Of a stretch of DNA of 64,000 nt, positions 63,907-64,000 are shown piece after piece. The DNA is from Cecembia rubra (GTDB taxonomy: Bacteria > Bacteroidota > Bacteroidia > Cytophagales > Cyclobacteriaceae), in NCBI RefSeq assembly GCF_003014575.1, contig NZ_PYGF01000010.1, positions 101,115 through 165,114 on the forward strand, given 5' to 3'. A model generated the notes under the pieces. The model was given only the letters and a program-made list of their open reading frames with translations. It did no database searches and had not been told where the DNA came from. The number at the start of each line of letters is the position of its first letter. Position 1 is the stretch's first letter. Made by a program: the position numbers and the translations under genes.

Positions 63907-64000
63907 ATCGGGTCAGGCAAGGGAATTGCACCCTCACCTTCCCACAGAACCGTGCGTGAGACTCTCACCTCACACGGCTCTTCATACCAATAACCACTAA
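63907..64000 (-). mobile_element. 3' end of a group II intron (domains V and VI), cut by window end
   Basis: Read on the minus strand, a 34-nt domain V hairpin is followed by a domain VI-like stem GGTGAGGG/CCCTTGCC and a CCTGACCCGAT end, with a candidate branch adenosine about eight bases from the 3' end. The intron body and its reverse transcriptase gene would lie beyond base 64000. The 3' boundary at 63907 is estimated from the usual family ending. Confidence 0.78.
63947..63980 (-). ncRNA. Group II intron domain V catalytic hairpin
   Basis: Exactly 34 nt on the minus strand: GAGCCGT pairs with ACGGTTC, a two-base bulge (GC) follows, then GTGAG pairs with CTCAC, capped by a GAGA tetraloop. 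The AGC catalytic triad is at positions 2-4. Confidence 0.85.

Noticed and set aside
1..64000. tRNA genes, rRNA genes, CRISPR array, prophage
   Set aside because: No cloverleaf-like T-arm sequence in the gaps, no rRNA sequence, no regularly spaced repeats, and no phage structural or integrase gene; the 129-bp tandem repeats are REP units, not CRISPR.

Overview
This looks like a chromosomal segment of a Bacteroidota bacterium, most likely order Cytophagales and plausibly family Cyclobacteriaceae. The sequence is AT-rich and most genes lack a clear Shine-Dalgarno. A subtilase ends in a type IX secretion (T9SS) type sorting domain. A TamA homologue carries a lipobox (TamL) next to TamB. Arginine synthesis goes through an N-acylornithine carbamoyltransferase, and many products belong to families seen mainly in Bacteroidota (WG-repeat protein, GH109, YceI/porin, DUF6503-like lipoproteins, DUF4168-like proteins). 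The genus is not determined. No tRNA, rRNA or CRISPR array was seen.

Layout. 1-7099: plus-strand arginine operon argG(partial)-argC-argD-argF'-argB-argE-argH, lacking only the first acyltransferase. 7101-9518: minus-strand YceI / porin / YceI-like operon with an FNR/CRP-like palindrome upstream. 9718-13429: a large protein with a nucleoside-phosphorylase-like C-terminus, a DinB-family protein and a secreted M28 peptidase. 13416-14561: a REP/RAYT element, made of hairpin repeats plus an HUH tyrosine transposase, bounded by ~144-bp direct repeats that include the last bases of the M28 gene. 14561-18820: PIG-L deacetylase, a 33-aa membrane peptide and an SSS symporter, translationally interlocked. 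18960-23825: gyrA, a TPR protein and a beta-barrel protein. 23924-29834: a DUF4168-like protein, rpe, a T9SS subtilase and lipoprotein, then a degenerate TrpF-like protein with hemF and a PAP2 phosphatase. 30026-37455: acyl-CoA carboxylase beta subunit, SirB1-like protein, redoxin and phosphopantetheinyl transferase, then a five-gene WD40-DivIVA-folB-ChaN-DUF4268 operon. 37623-43924: GH109 glycosidase, two paralogous lipoproteins, a GT-C mannosyltransferase-like protein and a WG-repeat protein. 44202-54492: AddB-like nuclease, then tamB-tamL. 54767-57464: GNAT, an 85-aa protein and an autocleavable XRE-S24 repressor behind palindromic operator candidates, then a lipoprotein. 57525-61036: a gene remnant, DUF2200, and a CitMHS transporter/AtuA/AtuA-small-subunit operon. 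61037-64000: an inverted-repeat intergenic element, small proteins, a membrane protein, and at the edge domains V and VI of a group II intron whose body lies beyond base 64000.

Most of the window is core housekeeping: arginine, haem and folate synthesis, DNA gyrase and outer-membrane assembly. The least explained material is the REP/RAYT unit (whose hairpins show compensatory changes between copies), the PIG-L/micropeptide/symporter trio, the S24 repressor with its 85-aa partner, the phosphorylase-like protein, the AtuA operon, and a TrpF-like protein that has lost its catalytic residues.
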